Below, piece by piece: positions 38,200 through 46,293 of a DNA stretch of 64,000 nucleotides (the stretch's first letter is position 1; each line of letters opens with the position of its first letter). The notes under the pieces were generated by a model. It did no database searches, was not told the origin of the DNA, and saw nothing but the letters and a program-made list of their open reading frames with translations. The position numbers were made by a program, and so were the translations under genes. Source of the stretch: Fen-178 sp963722575 (GTDB lineage: Bacteria > Acidobacteriota > Terriglobia > Bryobacterales > Bryobacteraceae); the NCBI GenBank assembly GCA_963722575.1, contig CAVRNR010000004.1, positions 1 to 64,000 on the forward strand, given 5' to 3'.

Positions 38200-38928
38200 C
38201 TAGAACTGCGCCAGCCGCGCGAACAGCCCGGCCAACGCTCCGCCCATCAGCGGCCCCACCACCGGAATCGCCGCATAGCGCCAATCCGACCCGCCCTTGC
38301 CGGCCACCGGCAGCAGCGCATGCGCGATCCGCGGCCCCAGGTCTCGCGCTGGATTGATGGCGTACCCCGTCGTTCCACCCAGGCTGAGACCGATGCCCCA
38401 TACCAGGCTCCCCACAAGATAAGGTCCCAGTCCCGCCGAGGGGCCGCCGGCTGCCACGGCTTTGGAGAAGATGGCGCTCACCACCAGCACCAGCACGAAC
38501 GTGCCGATGACTTCGCAGAACAGGTTGGAGGCCGGCCGCCGGATGGCCGGAGACGTGCAAAAGCAGGCCCGCTTCAGATCTGCTTCGGGGGTCACACTCC
38601 AGTGCGGCAGGAAATACAGCCACACCAGCGTGGCGCCGGCCATGGCGCCCATGATCTGCGCCGCGACAAAAGGCGCCAGCTTGCTGAAATCTCCGGAGCT
38701 TACGGCAAAGCCCATGGTGACGGCCGGGTTGAGATGAGCGCCCGGGCTGCCGCAGGCGATGGCCGTAAAAACGCCCGTCATCACCGCCAACGCCCAGCCG
38801 GTGGCTACCACCATCCACCCGGCGTCCTGCGCATAGGACTTCTTGAGGTTGACATTCGCGACCACGCCGTTCCCCATCAGGATCAGCACCAGGGTCCCCA
38901 TGAACTCGCCGAACATCTGTTTTTCCAC
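38200..38928 (-). CDS. glpF: Glycerol uptake facilitator / aquaporin
   Basis: A 242-residue MIP-family channel with six helices and both NPA boxes (HLNPAVTMGFA and NPARDLGPR). An Asp follows the second NPA-Arg, as in glycerol-conducting members. It follows glpK by 9 bases on the same strand, so both serve glycerol import and trapping. The selectivity for glycerol is inferred mainly from this neighbour. Confidence 0.92.
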   Translation of the reverse strand: MEKQMFGEFMGTLVLILMGNGVVANVNLKKSYAQDAGWMVVATGWALAVMTGVFTAIACGSPGAHLNPAVTMGFAVSSGDFSKLAPFVAAQIMGAMAGATLVWLYFLPHWSVTPEADLKRACFCTSPAIRRPASNLFCEVIGTFVLVLVVSAIFSKAVAAGGPSAGLGPYLVGSLVWGIGLSLGGTTGYAINPARDLGPRIAHALLPVAGKGGSDWRYAAIPVVGPLMGGALAGLFARLAQF

Positions 38929-38937
38929 CGGTGTCTC

Positions 38938-40455
38938 CTATTCGGAATCCAGCCAATCGAACGAGCGTGTCACCGCCTTCTTCCAGAAGCCGTACATCCG
39001 CTCGCGCCGCTGGGCATCCATATTCGGTTTCCACGTCCGGTCGACGGACCATCGGGCGCGCAGATCGTCGAGATTTTCGAAGAAGCCCGTGGCCAGCCCG
39101 GCGGCATACGCGGCTCCCAGCGCGGTGGTCTCTTTGACGGCGGGACACACCACCGTGCGGTCCAGAATATCGGCCTGGAACTGCATCAGGAGATTGTTTT
39201 CCACCATGCCGCCATCGGCGCGCAGAATGTCCACGCGGACGCCGGCATCCCGCTCCATGGCCTCCACCACTTCGCGCGTCTGGAAGGCGGTGGCTTCGAG
39301 CGCGGCGCGCGCCAGGTGTCCCTTGTTGGTGTAGCGGGTCAGGCCGGCGATGACGCCGCGCGCGTTGTGCTTCCAATACGGCGCGTACAATCCCGAGAAC
39401 GCCGGGACGAAGTAAACTCCGCCATTGTCCTCTACCGTACGGGCCAGCGTCTCGATCTCCGGGCTGCTGCCGATGAGGCCGAAGTTATCCCGTATCCATT
39501 GGACCAGGGCGCCGGTAATGGCCACGCTCCCTTCCAGCGCGTACGTGGCGGGCTGATCCTTCATCTGGAACGCCACGGTGGTCAGCAAGCCGCACTTGGA
39601 TTGAACGATTTCGCGGCCGGTATTCATGAGCAGGAAACACCCGGTGCCGTAAGTGTTCTTGGCCTCGCCGGCGTGGAAACAGGCTTGTCCGGCCAGGGCG
39701 GCCTGCTGATCTCCGAGGATGCCGGCCACCGGAACGCCCTTCACCGCCTCCAGCGTGGCTACGCCATACGGTTCGCTGCTGGACCGGATCTTGGGCAGGA
39801 CCTGGCGCGGGATGTCGAACGCGATTAGCAATTCCGGGTCCCAATCGAGGGTCCGCAGATTCATCAACTGCGTGCGGCTGGCGTTGGTCGAATCGGTGAC
39901 GTGGAGTCCGCCCCGGGCTCCGCCGGTGAGATGCCAGAGCAGGAATGTGTCGATGGTGCCGAACAGAACGTCGCCCGCTTCCGCCTGCTCGCGCGCGCCG
40001 GCCACATGGTCCAGCACCCAGCGAATCTTCAAGCCGCTGAAGTAGGTCGCCAGGGGGAGGCCGGTCTGGGCGCGAAAGCGGTCGGGCCCAGAGGGCGCCC
40101 CTCCGGCGCGCGCCATCTCGGGAATGTAGTCGGCCACCCGCGTATCCTGCCACACCAGCGCATTGTAGAGAGGTCTGCCGGTGGTGCGATTCCACAGAAC
40201 CGTGGTTTCGCGCTGATTCGTGATGCCGATGGCCGCCAGGTCGCGGGGCCCCAAGCGGCGCTGCTCCATGGCGGCCGCGACCACCTCTCCGGTGCGGCGC
40301 CAGATCTCGTCGGGGTCGTGCTCCACCCACCCTGGCCGGGGGTAGATCTGCTGGTGCTCTTTCTGCGAGCTGGCTACGATGGCTCCGGCGCGGTCGAATA
40401 TAATGAACCGCGTGCTGGTGGTGCCTTGATCGATTGCTCCGATGTAGTCTGGCAT
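38938..40455 (-). CDS. glpK: Glycerol kinase
   Basis: A 505-residue FGGY-family kinase making glycerol 3-phosphate. The N-terminal GAIDQGTTSTRFIIFD, the signature GVPVAGILGDQQAALAGQACF, the substrate loop KNTYGTGCFLLMNTG and RADGGMVENNLLMQFQADIL are all present. Residues around ARAGGAPSGPDRFRAQTG include a few extra residues compared with many GlpKs. The DNA there (40083-40101) matches a 19-base repeat also found outside genes at 45625-45643. Confidence 0.95.
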   Translation of the reverse strand: MPDYIGAIDQGTTSTRFIIFDRAGAIVASSQKEHQQIYPRPGWVEHDPDEIWRRTGEVVAAAMEQRRLGPRDLAAIGITNQRETTVLWNRTTGRPLYNALVWQDTRVADYIPEMARAGGAPSGPDRFRAQTGLPLATYFSGLKIRWVLDHVAGAREQAEAGDVLFGTIDTFLLWHLTGGARGGLHVTDSTNASRTQLMNLRTLDWDPELLIAFDIPRQVLPKIRSSSEPYGVATLEAVKGVPVAGILGDQQAALAGQACFHAGEAKNTYGTGCFLLMNTGREIVQSKCGLLTTVAFQMKDQPATYALEGSVAITGALVQWIRDNFGLIGSSPEIETLARTVEDNGGVYFVPAFSGLYAPYWKHNARGVIAGLTRYTNKGHLARAALEATAFQTREVVEAMERDAGVRVDILRADGGMVENNLLMQFQADILDRTVVCPAVKETTALGAAYAAGLATGFFENLDDLRARWSVDRTWKPNMDAQRRERMYGFWKKAVTRSFDWLDSE

Positions 40456-40549
40456 GGACTGACCTCTTCGATGCCGCGGAGGGTCCGGCGTCTGAAGCCA
40501 GGCAGACGCCTCCCTTCGGCGGTTGCAAGCCGCGGGCGAGGCGCCAGCC

Positions 40550-41461
40550 TCAGCGCATGCGAGCGGCGGCGTCCCTCATGGCCATGGAGTTTTTATAGCA
40601 CTGGTTCTGATACGCGCCCTCAATGGCAGCGCACTGCTCGCTGAATTTTTGAGCTTCGAGCATCTGTGCCTTATTGTTCGTCATGGTGGCGAGGTTGTAA
40701 TTGGAGAAGCCCAGGTAGAAGAGTGCGGGGCCCATCAAGGCCGGTTCGCCTTTGATGTACGGAAGCGCCGCGCGAAGGTTCTTGTTGGACAGCGCGTACA
40801 AGTTCTTCGCGCCGTTCAGGACACCGGCGATCCAGTAGCCGCGGCCCAACCACACGCTTTTCTGGCGCTCCCAATCGGCGGCCGATACCGCCTCGGGCTT
40901 TTGGCGCGAATTGGCCGCAGCCACCAGCCGGTTGGCGAAGGAGATCGCACGGTCGGCCTGGTTCTTGATGCGCGCGTTTTCGGCCAACACCGCCAACAGG
41001 TCCGGGTTGTTGGGGAAGTTGACAATGGCTTTTTCCGCAATGCCTGGGATCTCATCGTCCTTCCCTACCTCGTGGAGCGCCGCCAGGTAGGCCTCGTAGC
41101 CTTGATCCAGGTACTTGCTCTTGGGACTCTGCTGCTCCAGTAATCCCAGCAGGTCTACCATGACCGCCGGCCCGCTCTGAACACCAGTGGCATACAGCGC
41201 GTACTCGGTGTACGCTTCGACCTCTTTCGCGTATTTCACGCGGTTGGGCCAGTCTTCCTTATCGATTGCGTTCGTGGGCGCGGGAGCGGCAATCACCTTA
41301 CGCGCCAGCTCGCATGCCTGCACCGCCAGTTTCTTAACCTGGGGAGCATCCTTCTTCGCCACTGCGTCTTGGAGACCCTGGTAACTGTCGTCCAGTTCGT
41401 CGGCGACCACGACGGGTCCGGCCAGCAGAAAAATCGCAATTCCCAATGCAGAGAGTTTCAT
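40550..41461 (-). CDS. Exported helical-repeat protein of unknown function
   Basis: A 303-residue protein with a signal peptide (about 1-20, ending VVVADE). The remainder is alpha-helical with TPR-like spacing (KYLDQGYEAYLAALHEVGKDDEIPGIAEKAIVNFPNNPDLLAVLAENARIKN..., ALFYLGFSNYNLATMTNNKAQ). No catalytic motif is visible. Such acidobacterial proteins are usually annotated as hypothetical or TPR-containing. It reads towards glpK, 94 bases away. Confidence 0.75.
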   Translation of the reverse strand: MKLSALGIAIFLLAGPVVVADELDDSYQGLQDAVAKKDAPQVKKLAVQACELARKVIAAPAPTNAIDKEDWPNRVKYAKEVEAYTEYALYATGVQSGPAVMVDLLGLLEQQSPKSKYLDQGYEAYLAALHEVGKDDEIPGIAEKAIVNFPNNPDLLAVLAENARIKNQADRAISFANRLVAAANSRQKPEAVSAADWERQKSVWLGRGYWIAGVLNGAKNLYALSNKNLRAALPYIKGEPALMGPALFYLGFSNYNLATMTNNKAQMLEAQKFSEQCAAIEGAYQNQCYKNSMAMRDAAARMR

Positions 41462-41600
41462 GGCACCTCCTACATAGACTAGCGCAAATTATGCCTATGC
41501 CGGATTCTAGCATCTGCACATCCGGAATGGCCAGTGGGGTGGGCACCCGCGCCGGCCGCGCCCGCTACAATCGGGATTGAACCCGGTTTTCAAGGAGGCA

Positions 41601-42902
41601 ATGCTCGCAATGAACTCAGCAAGACTTCTTTTGGCGCTGGCCGCTGTTTCGATTCCGTGGAGCGCAGGGCTGGCGCTGGCTCAAGGAACTCCCGCGCGCG
41701 GCGAGGAGTTGCAGTTCGTGACGATTGTGACCCGGCATGGCGTCCGTCCTCCCACCGTGAGCAATGACCAGATCAATCCGTATTCGGCCGAGCCATGGCC
41801 CAAGTGGGACGTTCCTCCCGGGTACCTGACGGCGCACGGCAGGGCCTTGATGAAACTGTTCGGCGCCTATGACCGGGCGCAATTCGCGCGCGCCGGGCTG
41901 CTCGCTCCGTCGGGCTGCGCGGACGTGCCCCGCGTCTATTTCTGGGCGGACACCGATGAGCGCACCATCGAAACCGGCCGCGCTTTGGCGGAGGGCATGC
42001 TGCCCGGCTGCACGGTCGAGGTGCACTCGGCGCCGGCGGGGACGCGCGACCCGCTGTTCAATCCCGTAGCGGCCGGTGTCGGCCATGCGGACCCCGATTT
42101 GGCGGCGGCGGCCGTGTCCGGCCGGATCGGGGGCCACCCGGAGGCGTTGCTGACGGCCTATCGCCCGGCCCTGGAAACCATCGAGCAGGTGCTGACCGCG
42201 GGCCACACCGTCAAACGGTCTTTGCTGGAATTGCCGGTCTCGCTTGGTCCGGCCGCGGGCGGCCTGGTTGAAATGCGCGGACCGTTTGCGACCGCCGCTA
42301 CGCTGGCGGAGGATTTCCTGCTCGAGTACACCAACGGAATGGAAGGCCACGATCTCGGTTGGGGCCGCCTCACCGAGTCCAACCTGCGGCAGATGATGGC
42401 GCTCCATACGGCGCACGCCGATCTGACGCGGCGCACCCCGCAAATCGCGCGCACGTCGGCCTCGAACCTGCTGAGCCATGTGCTGAAGGCCATGGAGCAG
42501 GCGGCGACCGGCAAGGCTGTGCCGGGCGCCATTGGCAGGCCGGGCGACCGCCTGCTGGTGATCGTCGGCCACGACAGCAACCTCTCCAATATTCAGGGGA
42601 CGCTGAATCTCTCGTGGCTGCTGCCGGGTGATCTTCCCAATGACACGCCTCCCGGCGGCGCACTGGTCTTCGAGTTGTGGCGCCAGCCCGCCGGCGGAGC
42701 CTATTCGGTCCGCACTTACTATACGGCCCAGACGCTGGAGCAGATGCGCCAGTCGCTGTCTCTGACGCTGGCTTCGCCTCCGGCCAAGGCGACCGTCTTC
42801 GTGCCCGGTTGCAGCACGGCCAAGGCTGAATCGCCCTGCGATTGGCAGGCGTTCCAACGGACGATAGAGGCTGCGATCGATCCGGCGTTCGTAAAAGAGT
42901 AG
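41601..42902 (+). CDS. Histidine acid phosphatase (phytase/glucose-1-phosphatase-like)
   Basis: A 433-residue periplasmic phosphatase of histidine phosphatase clade 2. The signal peptide (about 4-26) is followed by the nucleophile motif TRHGVRPP. The proton donor lies in VIVGHDSNLSNI (HD). ADTDERTIETGRALAEGMLPGC matches AppA/Agp-like enzymes, which cleave phytate or sugar phosphates to supply phosphate. ATG 41601 stands 4 bases after an AAGGAGG site and gives a good signal sequence. Confidence 0.9.
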   Translation: MLAMNSARLLLALAAVSIPWSAGLALAQGTPARGEELQFVTIVTRHGVRPPTVSNDQINPYSAEPWPKWDVPPGYLTAHGRALMKLFGAYDRAQFARAGLLAPSGCADVPRVYFWADTDERTIETGRALAEGMLPGCTVEVHSAPAGTRDPLFNPVAAGVGHADPDLAAAAVSGRIGGHPEALLTAYRPALETIEQVLTAGHTVKRSLLELPVSLGPAAGGLVEMRGPFATAATLAEDFLLEYTNGMEGHDLGWGRLTESNLRQMMALHTAHADLTRRTPQIARTSASNLLSHVLKAMEQAATGKAVPGAIGRPGDRLLVIVGHDSNLSNIQGTLNLSWLLPGDLPNDTPPGGALVFELWRQPAGGAYSVRTYYTAQTLEQMRQSLSLTLASPPAKATVFVPGCSTAKAESPCDWQAFQRTIEAAIDPAFVKE

Positions 42903-42910
42903 CGCCCCAC

Positions 42911-42938
42911 TTGACAATTTCATTATTTCAATCATAAT
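42911..42938 (+). promoter_or_regulatory. ars promoter with overlapping dyad
   Basis: TTGACA (42911-42916) and CATAAT (42933-42938) with a 16-base spacer form a strong sigma-70-type promoter. A dyad tatttcaat-cata-attgaaata (9-bp arms) overlaps the -10, as expected for an ArsR operator. The predicted transcript start is near 42945, almost at the GTG start codon of arsR (42946). Confidence 0.75.
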
Positions 42939-42945
42939 TGAAATA

Positions 42946-43287
42946 GTGAATAAGGACATCGAACGGATCATCCGCTACGCCGACATGTTCGCGGCCATGG
43001 GGACCGAATCCCGGCTGCGCATCATGCAATTGCTGCTTTCGGCGCATCCGGAAGGCATGGTTGTGGGTGAGATTCAGGGCGAGCTGGACATTTCGGCATC
43101 CAACCTGTCCCACCATCTGGAAAAGCTGAAGAACGAGGGCCTGGTTCAGGTCAGCCGGGAAGGAACTTTCCTGCGATGCACGGCCAATACCGAGGCGCTC
43201 CAGGAATTGCTCACCTTCTTGTACGCCGAATGCTGCACCCGGAACAAAGCCGTCAAACCCAAGAAGATCTTTCGGCTTTGCCGATAG
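42946..43287 (+). CDS. arsR: ArsR-family arsenic-responsive repressor
   Basis: A 113-residue winged-helix repressor starting at GTG 42946: AAMGTESRLRIMQLLLSAHPEGMVVGEIQGELDISASNLSHHLEKLKNEGLVQVSREGTFLRC. A C-terminal Cys pair (AECCTRN) may bind As(III), in a different place from the ELCVC motif of E. coli ArsR. The full N-terminus is needed for the family fold, so the GTG is preferred despite no Shine-Dalgarno. The transcript is probably leaderless. It is the first gene of the ars operon. Confidence 0.92.
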   Translation: MNKDIERIIRYADMFAAMGTESRLRIMQLLLSAHPEGMVVGEIQGELDISASNLSHHLEKLKNEGLVQVSREGTFLRCTANTEALQELLTFLYAECCTRNKAVKPKKIFRLCR

Positions 43288-43298
43288 GAGAAATTCAG

Positions 43299-44120
43299 AT
43301 GAGCACGGAGAACATCGTCGAAATCGTAAAAGAGAAGTACGGGCAAGCCGCCCTGCGAGTGGTCCGTGGCGGCGGAAGCTGCTGTTGCGGCGCGGCTCCG
43401 TCCGACAGTCATTGCGCCGATCCCATCACCAGCAGCCTCTACGGCGCGGACGAAACCGGCCAACTGCCCGACACGGCCGTGCTGGCGAGTCTCGGGTGCG
43501 GCAACCCCACCTCGCTTGCCCGGTTGAATCCGGGAGAAACGGTGCTCGACCTCGGCTCGGGCGGCGGCATCGACGTGCTCCTCTCCGCGCGGCGCGTCGG
43601 TCCCACGGGCAAGGCGTATGGCCTGGATATGACCGACGAGATGCTCGCCCTGGCGGAAGAGAACAAGCGCCAGGCCGGAGTCGCCAACGTGGAGTTCCTG
43701 AAGGGCCAAATCGAGAACATCCCGCTCCCCGACAACTCCGTGGATGTGATCATCTCCAACTGCGTCATCAACCTTTCCGCCGACAAAGACCGGGTGTTCC
43801 AGGAGGCTTTTCGCGTGTTGAAACCGGGCGGCCGGCTGGCCGTATCCGACGTGGTCACGAAAGGCGCCATGCTGCCCGAGATCCGCCAGAACGTGCTCCT
43901 GTGGGTGGGATGCGTGGCCGGTGCGCTCGAAGAGAACGAATACCGCGGTAAGCTGGCGGCGGCCGGCTTCGAGCAGATCGATGTCGAACCCACGCGCATC
44001 TACCGCATCGACGACGCCCGCGAGTTCCTTTCCGGCCAGGGAATCGATGTGGACGCCATCGCATCGGAAGTGGACGGCAAGTTCATGAGCGCGTTCATTC
44101 GCGCGGTCAAGCCCGCGTGA
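43299..44120 (+). CDS. arsM: Arsenite S-adenosylmethionine methyltransferase
   Basis: A 273-residue methyltransferase that methylates As(III). The SAM site VLDLGSGGG spans about 83-91. Cys 67 (SLGCGNP), Cys 155 (SNCVINLS) and Cys 205 (WVGCVAG) correspond to the three cysteines that bind arsenic in ArsM. An additional N-terminal cluster CCCG (28-31) with Cys 39 is present. ATG 43299 has a TAGGAG site. It lies between arsR and acr3, 11 bases after arsR. Confidence 0.94.
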   Translation: MSTENIVEIVKEKYGQAALRVVRGGGSCCCGAAPSDSHCADPITSSLYGADETGQLPDTAVLASLGCGNPTSLARLNPGETVLDLGSGGGIDVLLSARRVGPTGKAYGLDMTDEMLALAEENKRQAGVANVEFLKGQIENIPLPDNSVDVIISNCVINLSADKDRVFQEAFRVLKPGGRLAVSDVVTKGAMLPEIRQNVLLWVGCVAGALEENEYRGKLAAAGFEQIDVEPTRIYRIDDAREFLSGQGIDVDAIASEVDGKFMSAFIRAVKPA

Positions 44121-44130
44121 GAGTGCGAAC

Positions 44131-45195
44131 ATGGCGCAGCGCCTCGGTTCTTTCGAGCGATACCTGACCCTGTGGGTGGCGGGGTGCATGGTGGCGGGGG
44201 TCGCCCTCGGGAAGCTTGGGCCCTCCGTTGTCCAAGCCCTTCGCGGCCTGGAATTCGGCCAGGGCAGCCAGATCAACGCGCCCATCGCGGTCCTCATCTG
44301 GCTCATGATCACGCCCATGATGATGAAGGTGGATTTCACCGCCATCCGCAACGTGGGCAGGAAGCCTGCCGGGCTGGTGGTCACGCTCATCGTGAACTGG
44401 CTGGTGAAACCGTTCTCCATGGCGTTTCTGGCGTGGCTGTTCTTCCGCCTGGTGTTCGCCGCCTTCATCGGGCGCGCCGAAGCCGACCAGTACATTGCCG
44501 GGTGCATCATCCTGGCCGCCGCGCCATGTACCGCCATGGTGTTCGTCTGGAGCCACCTGACCAACGGCGACGCCGCCTACACGCTGGTCCAGGTTTCCGT
44601 GAACGATCTCATCATGCTGGTGGCCTTCGTGCCGTTGGTTCAGTTCCTCGTAACCGGGGCCTCATCCCTGACCGTGCCGTTCCGGGTGCTGCTGTATTCG
44701 GTAATCGTATTCATTGTGATCCCGCTGGCCGCCGGCACCATCCTTCGGCGATGGTGGATCGGGCGCCGCGGCAAGGACTGGTTTGAGCGAACCCTGTTGC
44801 CCCGCTTTGCCCCGGTCACCATCACGGCGTTGCTGGCCACCCTGGTTTTCATCTTTGCCTTCCAGGCGGACAACATCACCAACCGTTTCTTCCACGTTCT
44901 CCTGATCGCCGTTCCCATCACCTTACAGGTGTACTTCAACGCTTCGCTGGTTTATGGGCTGATGAAGCTCCTGAAGGTGGAGCACAGCGTGGCGGCTCCC
45001 GGCGCGCTGATCGGCGCCAGCAACTTCTTCGAGCTGGCCGTGGCGACGGCCATCGCGCTGTTCGGGCCGCAATCCGGGGCCGCGCTGGCGACGGTTGTAG
45101 GGGTGCTGGTGGAAGTTCCCGTCATGCTTTCCGTTTGCGCCGCGTGCAATCGCACCCGCCATTGGTTCATACCATGCCTAAAAGAAGAGTGCTGA
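44131..45195 (+). CDS. acr3: ACR3-family arsenite efflux permease
   Basis: A 354-residue, ten-helix secondary transporter of the ACR3 family. The substrate-site helix IAGCIILAAAPCTAMVFVWSHLTNGDAAYTLVQVSVND carries the essential Cys (APCT) and the conserved Asn. Late helices read LEVKHSV-like text and SFFELAVATAIALFGPQSGAALATVVGVLVEVPVML. It exports arsenite from the cytoplasm. The last 22 bases overlap arsC. Confidence 0.95.
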   Translation: MAQRLGSFERYLTLWVAGCMVAGVALGKLGPSVVQALRGLEFGQGSQINAPIAVLIWLMITPMMMKVDFTAIRNVGRKPAGLVVTLIVNWLVKPFSMAFLAWLFFRLVFAAFIGRAEADQYIAGCIILAAAPCTAMVFVWSHLTNGDAAYTLVQVSVNDLIMLVAFVPLVQFLVTGASSLTVPFRVLLYSVIVFIVIPLAAGTILRRWWIGRRGKDWFERTLLPRFAPVTITALLATLVFIFAFQADNITNRFFHVLLIAVPITLQVYFNASLVYGLMKLLKVEHSVAAPGALIGASNFFELAVATAIALFGPQSGAALATVVGVLVEVPVMLSVCAACNRTRHWFIPCLKEEC

Positions 45196-45602
45196 TACTC
45201 TGCACCGGAAATTCCGCCCGCAGCCAGATGGCGGAGGGACTGCTGCGCCATGAAGCTGGAGACCGTTTCGAGGTATTCTCGGCCGGCACCAAACCGTCGC
45301 ACGTTCGCCCGGAGGCCATCGAGGCGATGGCGGAAATCGGGATCGACATTTCGAAGCACCGGTCGAAATCGGTGGACGAGTTTGTGGGCCAGCCCCTCGA
45401 TTACGTCATCACGGTCTGCAGCAACGCCAACGAGACCTGCCCGGTATTCCCCGGCGCCACCAGACGCCTTCACTGGCCCATCGACGACCCGGCGCCGGAA
45501 GGCCTGGCCGCCTTCCGCAGAGTCCGCGACCAGATCCACGCCCGGATCATGCTGTTCCTGGCCGATGTGGGGCAGGATGGCATCCTGCGCGGCGGTTGGT
45601 AA
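45174..45602 (+). CDS. arsC: Thioredoxin-coupled arsenate reductase, C-terminus inside a repeat
   Basis: A 142-residue arsenate reductase of the low-molecular-weight phosphatase fold. CTGNSARS begins at Cys 10, and the redox pair is Cys 82 and Cys 89 (TVCSNANETCP), the three cysteines of the thioredoxin-coupled class. DPAPEG supplies the general acid. It converts As(V) to As(III) for Acr3. The last 12 residues (DVGQDGILRGGW) and the stop are encoded by the family A palindromic repeat, replacing the usual family tail. Confidence 0.93.
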   Translation: MPKRRVLILCTGNSARSQMAEGLLRHEAGDRFEVFSAGTKPSHVRPEAIEAMAEIGIDISKHRSKSVDEFVGQPLDYVITVCSNANETCPVFPGATRRLHWPIDDPAPEGLAAFRRVRDQIHARIMLFLADVGQDGILRGGW

Positions 45603-45643
45603 CCGCCGCCGTTCGGTATCGGGCCGGGCCCAGAGGGCGCCCC
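45566..45643. repeat. Family A repeat followed by 19-base family B repeat
   Basis: 45566-45609 is a family A copy (tgtggggcaggatggcatcc, then the hairpin gcggcggttggtaaccgccgc). Sixteen bases further, 45625-45643 is cgggcccagagggcgcccc, identical to 40083-40101 inside glpK. The arsC stop codon lies within the first element. The A-then-B order is the same at 53868-53826 on the minus strand. Confidence 0.8.
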
Positions 45644-45800
45644 CAATCGGCCGCAGATTGCCCCGCAGAGCGCTATAGCCGCAACCACCCGTGGGGCCGT
45701 CCGCGCGGGCGCCGCCAGTCTCCCAAATGTCTTCCGCAGTCGTCGGCCGTCTACTCTGAGCAAACTGCGAAGTCGGCTTCCAACCGGCTACACTGGGCGT

Positions 45801-46079
45801 AGGGAGTTCGAGTGGGACCCCGGCAAGGCGGCCGGCAATATACGTAAGCATAAGGTTTCTTTCACCGAGGCCGCCACTGTGCTCGGTGATTTTCTCGGAA
45901 CTACAGTCGCCGACCCGGACCACTCTGGTGGCGAACACCGGTACATCACCATCGGGTTATCAAGTCGCGGTCGACTTCTGATGGTCGCCCATGCAGAACG
46001 CCACGAGAGGATTCGGATCATCAGCGCTCGAAAGCTGACCCGAAACGAAAGACGAGTCTATGAGGAAACGCAGGGATAA
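45801..46079 (+). CDS. brnT: BrnT-family toxin, start codon unclear
   Basis: About 92 residues of a BrnT ribonuclease toxin: EFEWDPGKAAGNIRKHKVSFTEAATVLGDF, then TVADPDHSGGEHRYITIGLSSRGRLLMVAHAERHERIRIISARKLTRNERRVYEE. The family normally starts ATG-GAG-TTC; here the codon before GAG is AGG (45801), and no ATG, GTG or TTG is seen in frame just upstream. The first usable start, GTG 45879, would remove about a third of the protein. The toxin may be inactive by loss of its start. It overlaps the antitoxin gene. Confidence 0.75.
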   Translation, partial: REFEWDPGKAAGNIRKHKVSFTEAATVLGDFLGTTVADPDHSGGEHRYITIGLSSRGRLLMVAHAERHERIRIISARKLTRNERRVYEETQG

Positions 46080-46293
46080 GGTGAACGACGAGCTGCGCCC
46101 GGAGTACGATCTGCGGCAGTTGCTCAAGGCAGGGGTACGGGGCAAGTACGCGAAACGCTACCAGGCAGGCACGAATCTTGTCCTACTGGACCCGGATATT
46201 CGGAAGGCCTTTCGCAGCGAGACAGCAGTGAACGAAGCCTTGCGCCTGGTGCTGGAGTTGCGCAAGATTCCAGCCCTCACCCGCGCCCGATAA
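46060..46293 (+). CDS. BrnA-like/CopG-type antitoxin
   Basis: A 77-residue antitoxin: VNDELRPEYDLRQLLKAGVRGKYAKRYQAGTNLVLLDPDIRKAFRSETAVNEALRLVLEL. This matches proteins found next to BrnT toxins, with an N-terminal toxin-binding segment and a C-terminal RHH region. ATG 46060 lies in the end of brnT. Its last 17 bases overlap the convergent SDR gene. Confidence 0.8.
   Translation: MRKRRDKVNDELRPEYDLRQLLKAGVRGKYAKRYQAGTNLVLLDPDIRKAFRSETAVNEALRLVLELRKIPALTRAR

Noticed and set aside
37352..39376. A 674-codon minus-strand frame crossing glpK, glpF and a kinase gene
   Set aside because: It runs out of frame through three well-supported genes and has only GC-skew composition; it is a frame shadow.
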